Positions 43,061-52,510 are shown, numbered from the stretch's first letter. The stretch is DNA of 64,000 nt from Symbiodinium natans (GCA_905221605.1 CAJNDS010000968.1:692157-756156); one strand, 5' to 3'. Notes: generated by a model from the letters alone, not told the origin. Numbers and translations are program-made.

Positions 43061-43230
43061 CCAGGGACTCCAATACCCCTTAATTAAGGAATATTCCCTG
43101 AACTATAAAAGGGTTCCTTATATGCTTTAAGGAGTACTCCTTAATTAAGGAATATTCCCTAAACTATCATAGGGTTCCTTATATGGTTTAAGGAATATTC
43201 CTTAATTAAGGAGTATTGGAGTCTCTGGGC
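43061..43230. mobile_element. family E element, intact, palindromic
   Basis: CCAGGGACTCCAATACCCCT ... GGAGTATTGGAGTCTCTGGG. Inside, a roughly 60-bp unit with CTTAATTAAGGAATATTCC and AGGGTTCCTTATATG occurs twice head to tail. AT-rich against GC-rich surroundings. Confidence 0.82.
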
Positions 43231-43904
43231 ACGTAGGGCTGAGGAGCCATAGGGTTAACTGGTTTTTTTGGGTTTTCGAGTTTAAGTTTGTAGGGTTTAT
43301 AGGATGTGTAGGGTTTATTGGGTTTGTAGGTCTATAGGGTTCATAGGGTTCATAGGGTTTGTTTGTTTTTTTGTCTCGAGTTTGTAGGGTTTACAGGGTT
43401 TATAGGGCCTATAGGCCTCAGGGGTTATGGGGTAGAGGGTTTCTAGGGCTTAGAATTTAGGGCTCAGGGAAGTTCAGGGTTTAGGGGTGAGCTTTCAATT
43501 GCGTGCAATGCCATGCCTGCCAAAAGAAAGCTATGACACTGAAAGCAGCACGGCTTTTGTTGTAGGCTGAAGATGAGGACCCACGCATTGTCGCATGGCG
43601 ACTATTGCGAAATCTACATCATGGTGTTAGTTGCTGGCAGGCCAATCCCTGAAAACTCAGAGCTGAAGGCTATCTCAAGAAATATGCCAGGATCTGCTGC
43701 AGGATCTCAAGCAGTCAGGGGGTTGAGGGTTAAGGCTAGGGTTTTCTTTTTGCCACCCGCTTAGCTGACCTCTCGGAGGCTAGGGTTTAGGGTTTAGGGT
43801 TTAGGGTTTAGGGTTTAGAGTTGAGGGTTTAGGGTTTCGGGTTTAGGGCTTAGGGTTTAGAGTTGAGGTTTAGGGTTTAGGGTTTAGGGCTTAGGGTTTA
43901 GGGC

Positions 43905-43961
43905 TTAGGGTTGCTTGGAGCCAGCTGAGCTCGGAGCGTCAGAGGAGCCAGGCTCGGAGTC
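43905..43961 (-). CDS. putative terminal exon (57 bp with stop)
   Basis: CACGACAG acceptor, 18 codons DSEPGSSDAPSSAGSKQP and TAA. The stop is formed by a CCCTAA heptamer end, so the exon may in fact stop earlier. Confidence 0.42.
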   Translation of the reverse strand, partial: DSEPGSSDAPSSAGSKQP

Positions 43962-44020
43962 CTGTCGTGAAGTTGCTTTAGGGTTTCGAGTTCTTCGGGT
44001 GTTCGGGTAGTCGGGTTTAG

Positions 44021-44193
44021 GGTTTAGGGTTTAGTGTTAGGGTTTAGGGTTTAGGGTTTAGGGTTTAGGGTTTAGGGTTTAGGGTTTAGGGTTTAGGGTT
44101 TAGGGTTTAGGGTTTAGGGTTTAGGGTTTAGGGTTTAGGGTTTAGGGTTTAGGGGGGGCGGGGGGGCGGGGGGGCGGGGGGGCGGGGGCGGGG
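44021..44193 (+). repeat. TTTAGGG array fused to G7C tract
   Basis: About eighteen TTTAGGG units, then repeated GGGGGGGC words (44152-44193). Confidence 0.95.
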
Positions 44194-44446
44194 GAGGTGT
44201 TGACTTTGGACCTTTCTTGCTTGCCGAAAAGGGCGGCATGTTCTGGGGCTGAGAGGCCTTCACAGGGCTTTGAGGCCTGAAGGGTTTTGGCGTAGTAGGT
44301 GTAGGTTTGAGTGTCTGCTGCTTAGGGCTTGGGGTCTGCAGATGCATGGGGCACTTTGATAGGCTGCGCATGTAGAGCTGGGAACCCGGAAGCATCCGTG
44401 CAAGGCAGCTGGAGAGAACTGCCCCCGAAGCGCCCTTTTGATGCAA
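44190..44446 (-). CDS. putative long exon, Pro-rich
   Basis: Minus reads GAVLSSCLARMLPGSQLYMR, then SKCPMHLQTPSPKQQ, then PFSASKKGPKST before a C-rich run that would encode poly-Pro. One of the longest protein-like islands outside the retroelement. The poly-Pro end merges into the G/C tract and CCCTAAA array, so the 3' border is unknown. Confidence 0.52.
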
Positions 44447-44579
44447 GAACCCCAGCCCAGGAGCCCTAAAGCCCGAGCCCTAGACCCTGGTATGAACCCC
44501 CCAACTCTGAAACCCCCAAACCCCAAACCCTGAGCCCTAAAACCCTAAACCCTAAACCACAAACCCCTAAACCCTAAAC

Positions 44580-44646
44580 CCTCTTCCCTCCACCCAGCCG
44601 ACCCGCTGCGACAGGGAGCTGTTGAATCGCATGGGCAGACTGCCAC
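44580..44646 (-). CDS. putative exon ending at a heptamer donor
   Basis: AAGCTCAG acceptor, reading GSLPMRFNSSLSQRVGWVEG, then AGAGG|GTTTAGGGTTTAG. Confidence 0.52.
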
Positions 44647-44662
44647 CTGAGCTTAAGGCTTT

Positions 44663-44792
44663 ACTTGGAGGTTCATGGATACTTAACTTATACCCCCAAA
44701 TATACAAGTTATGATACTACCTTGTAACCTACTTAGAGGACTTAGGGGGCTTATAAGTACAGATAGAATTGGGATTAGAAGTACCCAGAAAT
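44663..44792. mobile_element. family B copy
   Basis: TACTTGGAGGTTCATGGATA ... TTAGAAGTACCCAGAAATA. Another 3' end fragment is at 59737-59757. Confidence 0.72.
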
Positions 44793-44865
44793 ACCCTAAA
44801 CCCTAGACCCTGGACCCTGAACCCTAAACCCTAAACGAATCCAAGTGAAGTTGGGGGTTGAGGGT

Positions 44866-44914
44866 TTAGGGCGACTCCGGTTGTGGAGGCCCCGCCGCTA
44901 GCTGACCAAGCCGA
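44866..44914 (-). CDS. putative terminal exon
   Basis: TCTGTGAG acceptor, reading RLGQLAAGPPQPESP then TAA. Confidence 0.4.
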
Positions 44915-45091
44915 CTCACAGACCCCAATTTAGGGTTTGGGGGTTTAGGGTTTAGGGTTTAGGGTTTAGGGTTTAGGGTTTAGGGATAACAAAAGGCGTT
45001 GTCCTGCTTTGCACTGGTTGCGAGAAAAGAGAACCTCCGGCGAGCCTTCAACCCTCTGACACGCCCCCTTAGACGCCCTCGAGGATCAGAT

Positions 45092-45168
45092 CTAACACCT
45101 ATCCGAGGCGTCATCTGTGCGAGTTGATGGCGCGTGCTGCAATCTTTTGACACTTGAGGACGAGCAGG
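45092..45168 (-). CDS. putative terminal exon
   Basis: Reads SSSSVKRLQHAPSTRTDDAS then DRC and TAG (45092-45094). Upstream border unsure. Confidence 0.4.
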
Positions 45169-45533
45169 TGAGGTTCCAGAATCTCAAATCCCTAATGATG
45201 CAAAGCTCAAAACTCCCAGGCAACACGACATGCGGCTGATAAACAGAAGCCCCCTGGCTGCGCAAAGACCCAGAACCCCAAAACCCCAAACCCCACCACC
45301 CTGCCCGCCCCCTCACCCCTTGCCCCCCCCCCACCCCCCCCCCCCGCCCCCCGCCTCTGCCCCCTACAAAACACCTAAACAAAGCGCCAAATTGTTGGAT
45401 CCCCATACCCCATTCCAGGCGCAAACATCTTGAAGGAAGAAACTACAAAGAGAACATTCTCTACAACCCAAACCCCAAACCCTAAACCCTAAACCCAAAC
45501 CTTAAACCCTGGTGGGAGTTTTAGGGTTGAGGT

Positions 45534-45641
45534 TTAGGGCAGCTCTCGGAAAGGGCACTGCTGCCGGAGGTGGTGCGGCGGACGCCGGGCATTGCACGTA
45601 GATTCTGTCGGACCTGCCCGGTGAGCCCAAAACCCCGTCAT
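45534..45641 (-). CDS. putative small ORF with ATG and stop (108 bp)
   Basis: ATG 45639-45641 to TAA 45534-45536, reading MTGFWAHRAGPTESTCNARR then PPHHLRQQCPFRELP. A second frame here is also open. Confidence 0.4.
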   Translation of the reverse strand: MTGFWAHRAGPTESTCNARRPPHHLRQQCPFRELP

Positions 45642-45647
45642 CGGTTC

Positions 45648-45800
45648 GGGTTTAGGGTTTAGGGTTTAGGGTTTAGGGTTTAGGGTTTAGGGTTTAGGGT
45701 TTAGGGTTTAGGGTTTAGGGTTTAGGGTTTAGGGTTTAATGTTTAGGGTTTAGGGTTTAGGGTTTAGGGTTTAGGGTTTAGGGTTTACGGTTTAGGGTTT
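45648..45800 (+). repeat. long TTTAGGG array
   Basis: About twenty units with a few substitutions. Confidence 0.95.
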
Positions 45801-45967
45801 ATGGGGATAAAGTATAAAAATAAGAGCCTTTTCCCGAATTTGGGGATATTGGGTTCTCCGGGTTCGCGGACATATGAGTTTAGCTTCGTGTTTCTTAAAG
45901 CCCTAAACGCACTTCCCTTCGTTGCAATCCTCTTGTGTACATTTCTGTTTACAAGACCGCACAACAA

Positions 45968-46153
45968 AAAGGGGGCCGGGGGGGGGGAAGGGGGGGGGGG
46001 AAGGGGGGGGGGGAAGGGGGGGAAGGGGGGGGGGAACAAGGGGGGAGCGGGGGAAGGGGGGGGGGGGGGGGGGGGGAGAGGGGGGGGGGGGAAGGGAGGG
46101 GGGGGGGGGGGGGGGGTGGGAGGGGGGGGGGGGGGGAGGGGGGGGGGGGGGGT
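45968..46153 (+). repeat. G-rich tract, 186 bp
   Basis: Runs of 3-18 G broken mainly by AA, GAA, C or T. The long Gly/Arg or Pro-rich frames here are artefacts of this tract. Strong G-quadruplex potential. Confidence 0.95.
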
Positions 46154-46581
46154 TCCGACTCGGATCGTTTTGGGTTTTACGGGACTCATGGGCAAGCTCC
46201 GCTAAGCTTCGAAGAAACACTTCCGCAAACAGCGTCTTGCAGTCTTTCACACATCTAAGTCCATGCAAGGCAACTTGCAAAGCCCTCCCGAGCCAGCGAA
46301 ATGCCTTAGAAAAAAAGAAGCCCCTAGCCAACCTCCAGTACTCGTCAACAAAGAGCCAACCCCAAACCCTAAACCCTAAACCCCAACAAACCCTAAACCC
46401 TAAATGTATGAAGGACCTCCACATAACAGCAGAGCTCAAGCTTCCAGTGCTTCAGGTGCTGGTTAGACTGGCCACCCCGAGCCTCCTTCCAAAGGGGTTT
46501 AGGGTTTAGGGTTTAGGGTTTAGGGTTTAGGGTTTAGGGTCCCTCAACCGTACTTGCTTAGGACCTAGGGGCCCTGGGATG

Positions 46582-46659
46582 TCAGAGGCGAGCGTTGAGG
46601 CTTTCGGGCACGGAGAGCGCCTGCGCTGAGAGCCCAAAATCGAAGCCCAGCATTTTTGC
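46582..46659 (-). CDS. putative terminal exon (78 bp with stop)
   Basis: GGCGCCAG acceptor, 25 codons AKMLGFDFGLSAQALSVPES then LNARL and TGA. Confidence 0.48.
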   Translation of the reverse strand, partial: AKMLGFDFGLSAQALSVPESLNARL

Positions 46660-47065
46660 CTGGCGCCGTCGCCCACAGGTGTTTAGGATTTAGGGTTTAG
46701 GGGTGTGGGCGTTAGGGTTCAAAACCCCTTTTGACCCCTTCAGGGCTGGAGGGTCTCGGGAGAGAGGCTTGAGGATTTCGACACTCATGCTCGGGTGATT
46801 TGTCTGTCGCCCGGGCTCATGGTTGGGAATTCCCTGAACTCTGGTGCAACCAGGCCTTTTGACTTTAGCCCTACAAGTCACTGTTCTTACTCTCGCTTTT
46901 CATGTGTAGAGTTTCGGGGGCCGAAGCCCGCCGAGAAATCACTCCCTCTCTCTCTCTCTCTCTCTGTCTGTCACTCTATCTCTCTAACCCTAGTCTCAGT
47001 GTTTAATGCTAAGGGCCTTTACTTGAAGTGCGGCACTTGTTCTTTGAATCGACAGAAACCCTGAA

Positions 47066-47122
47066 CTGTAAAGTCTTCACCATGAGCGTGCATGGCGCTA
47101 CAGAGGTCGATGAGGCCTATGG
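47066..47122 (-). CDS. putative exon
   Basis: CCCGCAAG acceptor, reading IGLIDLCSAMHAHGEDFT, ending ACAG. Confidence 0.45.
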
Positions 47123-47151
47123 CTTGCGGGTTGAAGGTTTAGGGTTTTGTT

Positions 47152-47232
47152 TTTAGGGTTTAGGGTTTAGGGTTTAGGGTTTAGGGTTTAGGGTTTAGGG
47201 TTTAGGGTTTAGGGTGTAGGGTGTAGGGTGTC
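47152..47232 (+). repeat. TTTAGGG array ending in TGTAGGG units
   Basis: About nine TTTAGGG then three to four TGTAGGG/TGTCGGG units. Confidence 0.93.
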
Positions 47233-47243
47233 GGGTGTAGGGT

Positions 47244-47322
47244 TCAGTATCCGGGGCTCGACATGCCAAGCACTCTCCCCTGCTTCACAGCCCCAAAAAC
47301 TCTTGCGGCTCTCTTTGTGGTG
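47244..47322 (-). CDS. putative terminal exon (79 bp with stop)
   Basis: CAAAAG acceptor, reading TTKRAARVFGAVKQGRVLGM then SSPGY and TGA. Confidence 0.48.
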
Positions 47323-47353
47323 CTTTTGAACCCTGAACCCTAAACCCTAAACC

Positions 47354-47385
<32 letters not shown>

Positions 47386-47425
47386 ACCCTAAACCCTAAA
47401 CCCTAAACCGCATCACATCCATGGG

Positions 47426-47494
47426 TCACGAGTCGACTCCGGATGCCCTCACGGTGCCCCCCACTTTCGGGCGAGTCGAATCGAGAGCGCCGGT
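47426..47494 (-). CDS. putative terminal exon (69 bp with stop)
   Basis: GCATGAG acceptor, 22 codons TGALDSTRPKVGGTVRASGV then DS and TGA. Confidence 0.43.
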   Translation of the reverse strand, partial: TGALDSTRPKVGGTVRASGVDS

Positions 47495-47504
47495 CTCATG
47501 CGTA

Positions 47505-47806
47505 TGGGTTTAGGGTTTAGGGTTTAGGGTTTAGGGTTTAGGGTTGAGGGTTGGGGTTTAGGGTTTAGGGTTTAGGGTTTAGGGTTTAGGGTTTAGGGTT
47601 TAGGGTTTAGGGTTTAGGGTTTAGGGTTTAGGGTTTAGGGTTTAGGGTTTAGGGTTTAGGGTTTAGGGTTTAGGGTTTAGTGTTAGGGTTTAGGGTTTAG
47701 GGTTTAGGGTTTAGGGTTTAGGGTTTAGGGTTTAGGGTTTAGGGTTTAGGGTTTAGGGTTTAGGGTTTAGGGTTTAGGGTTTAGGGTTTAGGGTTTAGGG
47801 TTTAGC
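47505..47806 (+). repeat. longest TTTAGGG array, about 300 bp
   Basis: About 42 units, interrupted by a TTGAGGG/TTGGGG patch near 47543 and one shortened unit (TTTAGTGTTAGGG) near 47676. Confidence 0.96.
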
Positions 47807-47811
47807 CCCTA

Positions 47812-47882
47812 CCCTAAGCCCGACTTCAGCAGCACGAAGCCGCGTGCACCTTTCACAGCCTTTCGGGCAAGCTGTGCAAAAC
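47812..47882 (-). CDS. putative Cys-rich exon
   Basis: Reads CTACPKGCERCTRLRAAEVG: CxxCxxxCxxC pattern. Borders run into the longest heptamer array in the window. Confidence 0.38.
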
Positions 47883-48079
47883 TCTGAACCCCGAGCCCGG
47901 GATCTCTACCCGAAACCCTGAACCCCCCCAAACCCGCCCAAACCCTAAACCCTAAACCGACAACACCCTATTTAAACCCTAAACTCCTTGTACCCTGAAC
48001 CCGGGACCTAAACCCTAAACCCTTTTTGAACCCAGACCCTTTGCATAAACCCTAAACCCTAAACCCTAAACCCTGAAGC

Positions 48080-48176
48080 CTTTTTGGAACCCAGCCCAGC
48101 GGAGGCCTCCTCACAGTAGGTGCCCCCACGCAACGCGATGACCTTGGCCTCCAAGGCTTCGAGCTCCTTGCAGAGG
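48080..48176 (-). CDS. putative exon with helical segment
   Basis: TCTGCAAG acceptor, reading ELEALEAKVIALRGGTYCEE then ASAGLGSKK, ending AAAAAG|GCTTCAGG (GC donor). Confidence 0.52.
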
Positions 48177-48863
48177 TTTAGGGGGACTTTAGGGGGTTTA
48201 GGGTTTAGGGTTTAGGGTTAGTTTAGGGTTGGGGGGGTTTGGGGGATTAGTCGGTGTAGGGGGGTTTACGGTTTAAGGGGGCTTAGGGGGGTTTAGGGGT
48301 TCTGGGCTTCGGGCTTGGGGAGTAGTAGGACTCGAAGTTGGTAGCTGGCCTAGATCAGCCTTAACAGGAGTGGAATTACCACGCAGGCGCCGACGGCCTA
48401 AGGGTACTAAGTGTTAGAAATACAAACATTACAGAAGGGGTCTACGGAGGAAACTCCACGCCTTCGCGATTCGCCCGCCTCCAGAATCCTGAATGCTGAT
48501 GACCCCGAAACGGCCCTAAACCCTGAACCCTGCAAGCCCTCGTTTCGACTCCCGACCCAAGAAGTCTAAAACTCTCGCGAAGCAAGCGTCATGTGCCACA
48601 GCGAGCTGTCGATTGTAGAGCTCCCCTTCAGCCTGTCGGAGGGCCATTCTATACTTCTTCTGGGGTTTAGGCTTAGGGCCTATAGATACCTATCTATCTG
48701 TCTATCTCTCTCTCTCTCTCTCGCTCTTTTCTGGCTCTCTCTCTCTCTCTCTCTCGCTAGGGTTCAGGGCCTTGGGTTGCTTACCCCTCAAACCCCAAAA
48801 TCCCAGGGAGGCCCCAAAAACATAAGGGCCTATCGGGATTACGAAGGGCATAGCAGTGTAGGT

Positions 48864-48981
48864 AGCCATGTGGGTGGTTGTCAAAATTATGGTCCCTTTT
48901 TGGACCCCTTTTATAATACGGCACCTAAATATTCAGGGTACCCCACAAGGGATCATAATTTTGACAACCACCCACGTAGGC
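48864..48981. mobile_element. family J copy 2
   Basis: CATGTGGGTGGTTGTCAAAA ... TTTTGACAACCACCCACGTA inverted ends. Confidence 0.82.
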
Positions 48982-49018
48982 TCCGGCCACCACCAAGCCC
49001 CAAAACCGAGGGAAGCCC

Positions 49019-49092
49019 CTAACCGGGCACCTCCAGACGCATGGGCCCAAAGATCTCCACCACTCGCCGGCGCACCTGACGCAATCTGACGG
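49019..49092 (-). CDS. putative terminal exon (74 bp with stop)
   Basis: CACAGGCAG acceptor, 23 codons VRLRQVRRRVVEIFGPMRLE then VPG and TAG. Confidence 0.5.
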
Positions 49093-49159
49093 CTGCCTGT
49101 GAAAAACCCTAAACCCTAAACCCTAAACCTTAAACCTTACACCCTAAACCCTAAACCCT

Positions 49160-49780
49160 AAACTCTGGAAAGCCCCTGGGGGTGCCGCAACTTCACGGCT
49201 GGCTTAGGGTTTCGGGTTTCGGGTTTAGTTCTTAGGCTGCCCAAGTCACGGGTGATCTTTATAGGTAGCCCATTCCAGGGACCCCCAGAAGGGACCTTGA
49301 AGTGGAACGGTTTAGGGTTTCGGGCTTAGGGAGGCTGAGGAGTGGTAGTCTAAGGTTTAGGATTTTGGGTTTTGGGGTTTCTGGGTTCGGGGTTTAAGGG
49401 TTTAACGAAATTAGGGCTTGTTTTGGGATCCAGGGCTTGGGGGCGGGGCTTCGGGGTGACATGTGCTGACAGTTGGGCCCCATGTGGGCTTCTTGGACGT
49501 TCGACTGGACAGTACTAGGAATCAATTCGGGCCCTGGTTGGATTCCTTGCGCTTCTAGCAAGAACCCCAATCGGATTCGTAGGGTGTTGAAACAAACACG
49601 GCTTCACAAATAATTCTACTGGGATTGTAAGAGGACTCTGTCCAACTTTCCAACGCCTGGTGCAAGAGACCTGCGTTCAATGCGCGCAACGTCGAATAGC
49701 CCAGGGCTTCGAAAGAATACACCCCTTGTGCTCGCGAGACCCTTCACCCTGAACCCTACGCAACCTGAGCCCCTAAAGTT
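49160..49780. other. unique stretch, no supported gene
   Basis: Scattered variant heptamers to about 49400, then about 350 bp of unique DNA with no clear frame. Confidence 0.45.
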
Positions 49781-49788
49781 TCACACAC

Positions 49789-50028
49789 TTAAGTTTCAGG
49801 GTGCGGGCTCATAAGGGCTAAATCTGGAGCTCCAAGGCTCCAAGTAGCGTCTTGAAGGTTTTCACGTATCGACACCCCGCGCCCCACCCCAACCTGTTCA
49901 TTCGTTCTTTCTGGCAAGAGTGCGGCTTTGTCTCTTTTGAGGGTTACGCCCGCTTCGGGGCCACTGCTTACGGCCCTGCAAAATGGCGCACCTCGTCCTG
50001 CGATTGATGGACGAGCTCCTCGCAACAT
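49789..50028 (-). CDS. putative small gene or first exon, 79 codons
   Basis: ATG 50026-50028 to stop 49789. Reads MLRGARPSIAGRGAPFCRAV, later VTLKRDKAALLPERTNEQVG and SIRENLQDATWSLGAPDLAL. No heptamer inside; mixed composition; longest ATG-started minus frame outside the retroelement and low-complexity tracts. No family recognised. Confidence 0.5.
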   Translation of the reverse strand: MLRGARPSIAGRGAPFCRAVSSGPEAGVTLKRDKAALLPERTNEQVGVGRGVSIRENLQDATWSLGAPDLALMSPHPET

Positions 50029-50205
50029 AATCTCATACGTCTACACCCTGCGCGGCCTGCAGCTGACCATTTCTAGCATATCTTTGGCAGGCCGACAACG
50101 GGCTACATAGGGAAAGCACCCAAAACCAGGCCTAACGGCCATATAACCCTCTGCCAATCCTCTACAACATGCTCAAACACAGAAGAAAAACAGCCCTCAG
50201 CCTAC

Positions 50206-50258
50206 CGACAACGCCGCGCAGCCCAGTGGGCAGCGGGATCTTGCCGAGCATAACCCCG
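50206..50258 (-). CDS. putative exon (53 bp)
   Basis: TTCAAACAG acceptor, reading GVMLGKIPLPTGLRGVV, canonical donor GTCG|GTAGGC. Lies just below the ORF at 49789-50028 but on its upstream side in minus orientation. Confidence 0.48.
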
Positions 50259-50332
50259 CTGTTTGAACAGACGCAGCCGTGAATCTCAGTATTGGCAATT
50301 CTTCCTAAACCCTAAAACCTAAACCCCAAACT

Positions 50333-50420
50333 CTTTTTTACTCGGTGGGTCCTCGACGATTTGCTGCTGCGCCGACTCCGGATCGGCCCCCTCTGCCACC
50401 ATGCTCCGGACGCGCCTGGG
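50333..50420 (-). CDS. putative exon, frame uncertain
   Basis: CTGGAAAG acceptor. One frame reads RRVRSMVAEGADPESAQQQI then VEDPPSKK; a second is open too. Ends AAAAAAG. Confidence 0.43.
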
Positions 50421-50440
50421 CTTTCCAGGGTGGGATCTTA

Positions 50441-50641
50441 TATAATAACAATAATAATAGTAATAATAGTAATAATAGTAATAATAGTAATAATAGTAAT
50501 AATAGTAATAATAGTAATAATAGTAATAATAGTAATAATAGTAATAATAGTAATAATAGTAATAATCGTAATAATAGTAATAATAGTAATAACTTAGTAA
50601 TAATAGTAATAATAGTAATAATAGTACTAATAGTAATAATA
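50441..50641 (+). repeat. TAATAATAG nonamer microsatellite
   Basis: About 22 units of TAATAATAG, slightly degenerate after 50565. A decayed relative (AATAATAATAATAAGAATCA) lies at 51365-51420. Confidence 0.95.
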
Positions 50642-51580
50642 CGGGGAGATGGGGTGTCCTGCCCGCGCCGTTTCGGGAAGCCTTGGGCAAACCTCCTTTG
50701 GAGTGCGCAGGCGCGTACTTTCCGGGCTGTGTGCGTTCCCGGACTCGCACCAATGCACCCGGCGAACGCTGGAATTGGATGTTGAACATGTGTCCGTGTT
50801 GTTATCTTGAAGCTGCTCTTCCCCTTAGAACGGTGGTTTTTCAGCGTTTCATGGCTGCAAGTGCTGTCGGTGCAAAAACGCATTTTGTTCATACGTCGCC
50901 CACTCAGCCCTGCTGTGTTTCACAGGGCGGGGGGGGGGTGGGCGGGCAATCGTGTGAGCCTTGTGTTTCACATGGGGGGGGGCTGCGCCCCCCCCAACCC
51001 CCCCGCTTTTTTTAAGGCATGCAAAGAGTACTTCAGAGCCTAAGAAACTTGTTGAAACAGAAACGGAACCCTAAACCCTAAACCCTGAACCCTAAAACCC
51101 TAAACCCTAAACCCTAAAAGCCGTAAAAACACTAAAAACCCGAAAAACCCTAAAAACCCAAAAAGCCTAAAAGCCCTAAACTCTAAACGCTAAAAACACA
51201 AAAACCCTAAACCCTAAATCCTAAACCCTAAACCCTAAACCCTGAACCCTAAACCCTAAAAACCCTAAAACCGGCAAAAACCCTAAAGGGCTTCCAAAAC
51301 CCAAAATCTGAAGTCATCTCCCATGACACAGAGTGCCTGTGGGCGGCACACCCCTCCTGCGCATAGTAATAAAAGAAATAATAATAATAATAAGAATCAG
51401 AATCAGAATAATCATAATAATTTCACTTCCAGGGTAGGAGCTTAGAGGGAGAGTTTGAGGGGTGTGAGGGTTTAGGGTGCACAGTGTAAACCCAGCACGC
51501 TGCAACGCCCCTTAGAAACAACGACGTAGCAGCTTTCAGGGACTCAGGCAAGGCAGGGCTCAAAGGTTTGCCAGAGGCAA

Positions 51581-51775
51581 ATGGATGCCGCTGGTTCTCG
51601 GGACCTTCTAGCGCGCTCTAAGACTAGGTTGCTGTATAGGAGGAGGGCCCCTGTCTGTCCAAAGTCAAAGACTAAAGGTGACCCTATCCTAAAGAAGGGA
51701 GAACAAGGGAACTACAGTACAAGGCACTTCCCAAAAGCCGCGGGCAATCCGGTTCGACTGCTCGAACTGCCCTGA
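51581..51775 (+). CDS. putative small plus-strand ORF, 64 codons
   Basis: ATG 51581 to TGA 51773-51775, reading MDAAGSRDLLARSKTRLLYR, later CPKSKTKGDPILKKGEQGNY and HFPKAAGNPVRLLELP. No heptamer inside. One of few places where the plus strand reads clearly better than the minus strand, which has several stops. No family recognised. Confidence 0.42.
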   Translation: MDAAGSRDLLARSKTRLLYRRRAPVCPKSKTKGDPILKKGEQGNYSTRHFPKAAGNPVRLLELP

Positions 51776-52008
51776 GATAGAGACAACCCTGGCCGGCTCA
51801 GCCTATTGAAGCACCATCCCTAAACCCTAAACCCTAAACCCTGAACCCTAAACCCCAAACCCCATGTCGGAGCCCAGCCGCTGGATCAAGTCTTTCTGAG
51901 ACGCTGAGCCCGCATCTGCCTCGGCTCTTGGGAAAATACCGGCTCCCCTCAACCCTAAGTTCTTCTTAACACTTTGGGGTTTAGGGTTTAGGGTTTAGGG
52001 TCTAGGGT

Positions 52009-52190
52009 TTAGGGCTTAGGGTTTAGGAGGCCGTTGACTTTTTGTAGGGCACCTAGGGTGTTGGGGTCTCTGTTGGATCGGCAGAGCCACCTGCTTAGAA
52101 CAGGGGGCTTAGGGCGGGGGTTTAAGTTCTGCGGGCTCCTTTGTTGGGGTGGAGCAGTAATTGTGGACTCTGGGCGCCTTCGGCTATGTC
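52009..52190 (-). CDS. putative exon, Pro/Arg-rich
   Basis: GGGTCAG acceptor, reading HSRRRPESTITAPPQQRSPQ then SRWLCRSNRDPNTLGALQKV. The final residues derive from heptamers, so the true donor is earlier. Confidence 0.45.
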
Positions 52191-52256
52191 CTGACCCGAA
52201 ACCAGCAAGGCGGGGGGGCAAGAACAACCTGCACCAAAACTCAAAACCCCAAACCC

Positions 52257-52367
52257 TCAAGAAGGGCCACAGAGCCGCTGAATACAGTCGGTGACTGAGA
52301 CTGGATTTTGTCTGCGAACCGCAGACGCCATAAACATCTCGGCCGCCTCCCCGGACCCTGAGCCGGA
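52257..52367 (-). CDS. putative terminal exon (111 bp with stop)
   Basis: GTAAACAG acceptor, 36 codons SGSGSGEAAEMFMASAVRRQ then NPVSVTDCIQRLCGPS and TGA. Good composition and whole-codon length. Confidence 0.52.
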   Translation of the reverse strand, partial: SGSGSGEAAEMFMASAVRRQNPVSVTDCIQRLCGPS

Positions 52368-52437
52368 CTGTTTACGGGCTTAGAGAACCCATGCCCAGAA
52401 CACACGAACCCTAAACCCTAAACCCTAAACCCTAAAC

Positions 52438-52499
52438 GCGCTCTCAGCTCCCAAAGCTCCCTTCACCTCTTGCGCTGCGAAGGCGATGTACCGTTTTAC
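52438..52499 (-). CDS. putative exon
   Basis: Reads VKRYIAFAAQEVKGALGAES, then GAGAGC|GCGTTTAGGG, a GC-type donor leading into heptamers. Directly precedes a family M element on its 5' side. Confidence 0.43.
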
Positions 52500-52510
52500 C
52501 CCCTAAAAAA

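Noticed and set aside
45785-46509. Long Gly/Arg-rich (plus) and Pro-rich (minus) ORFs of 107-195 codons
   Set aside because: They are translations of the G-rich tract and of heptamers; all frames are open because the tract lacks stops.
50319-50892. ORFs with poly-Tyr, poly-Leu, poly-Asn or poly-Ile
   Set aside because: Produced by the TAATAATAG microsatellite on both strands.
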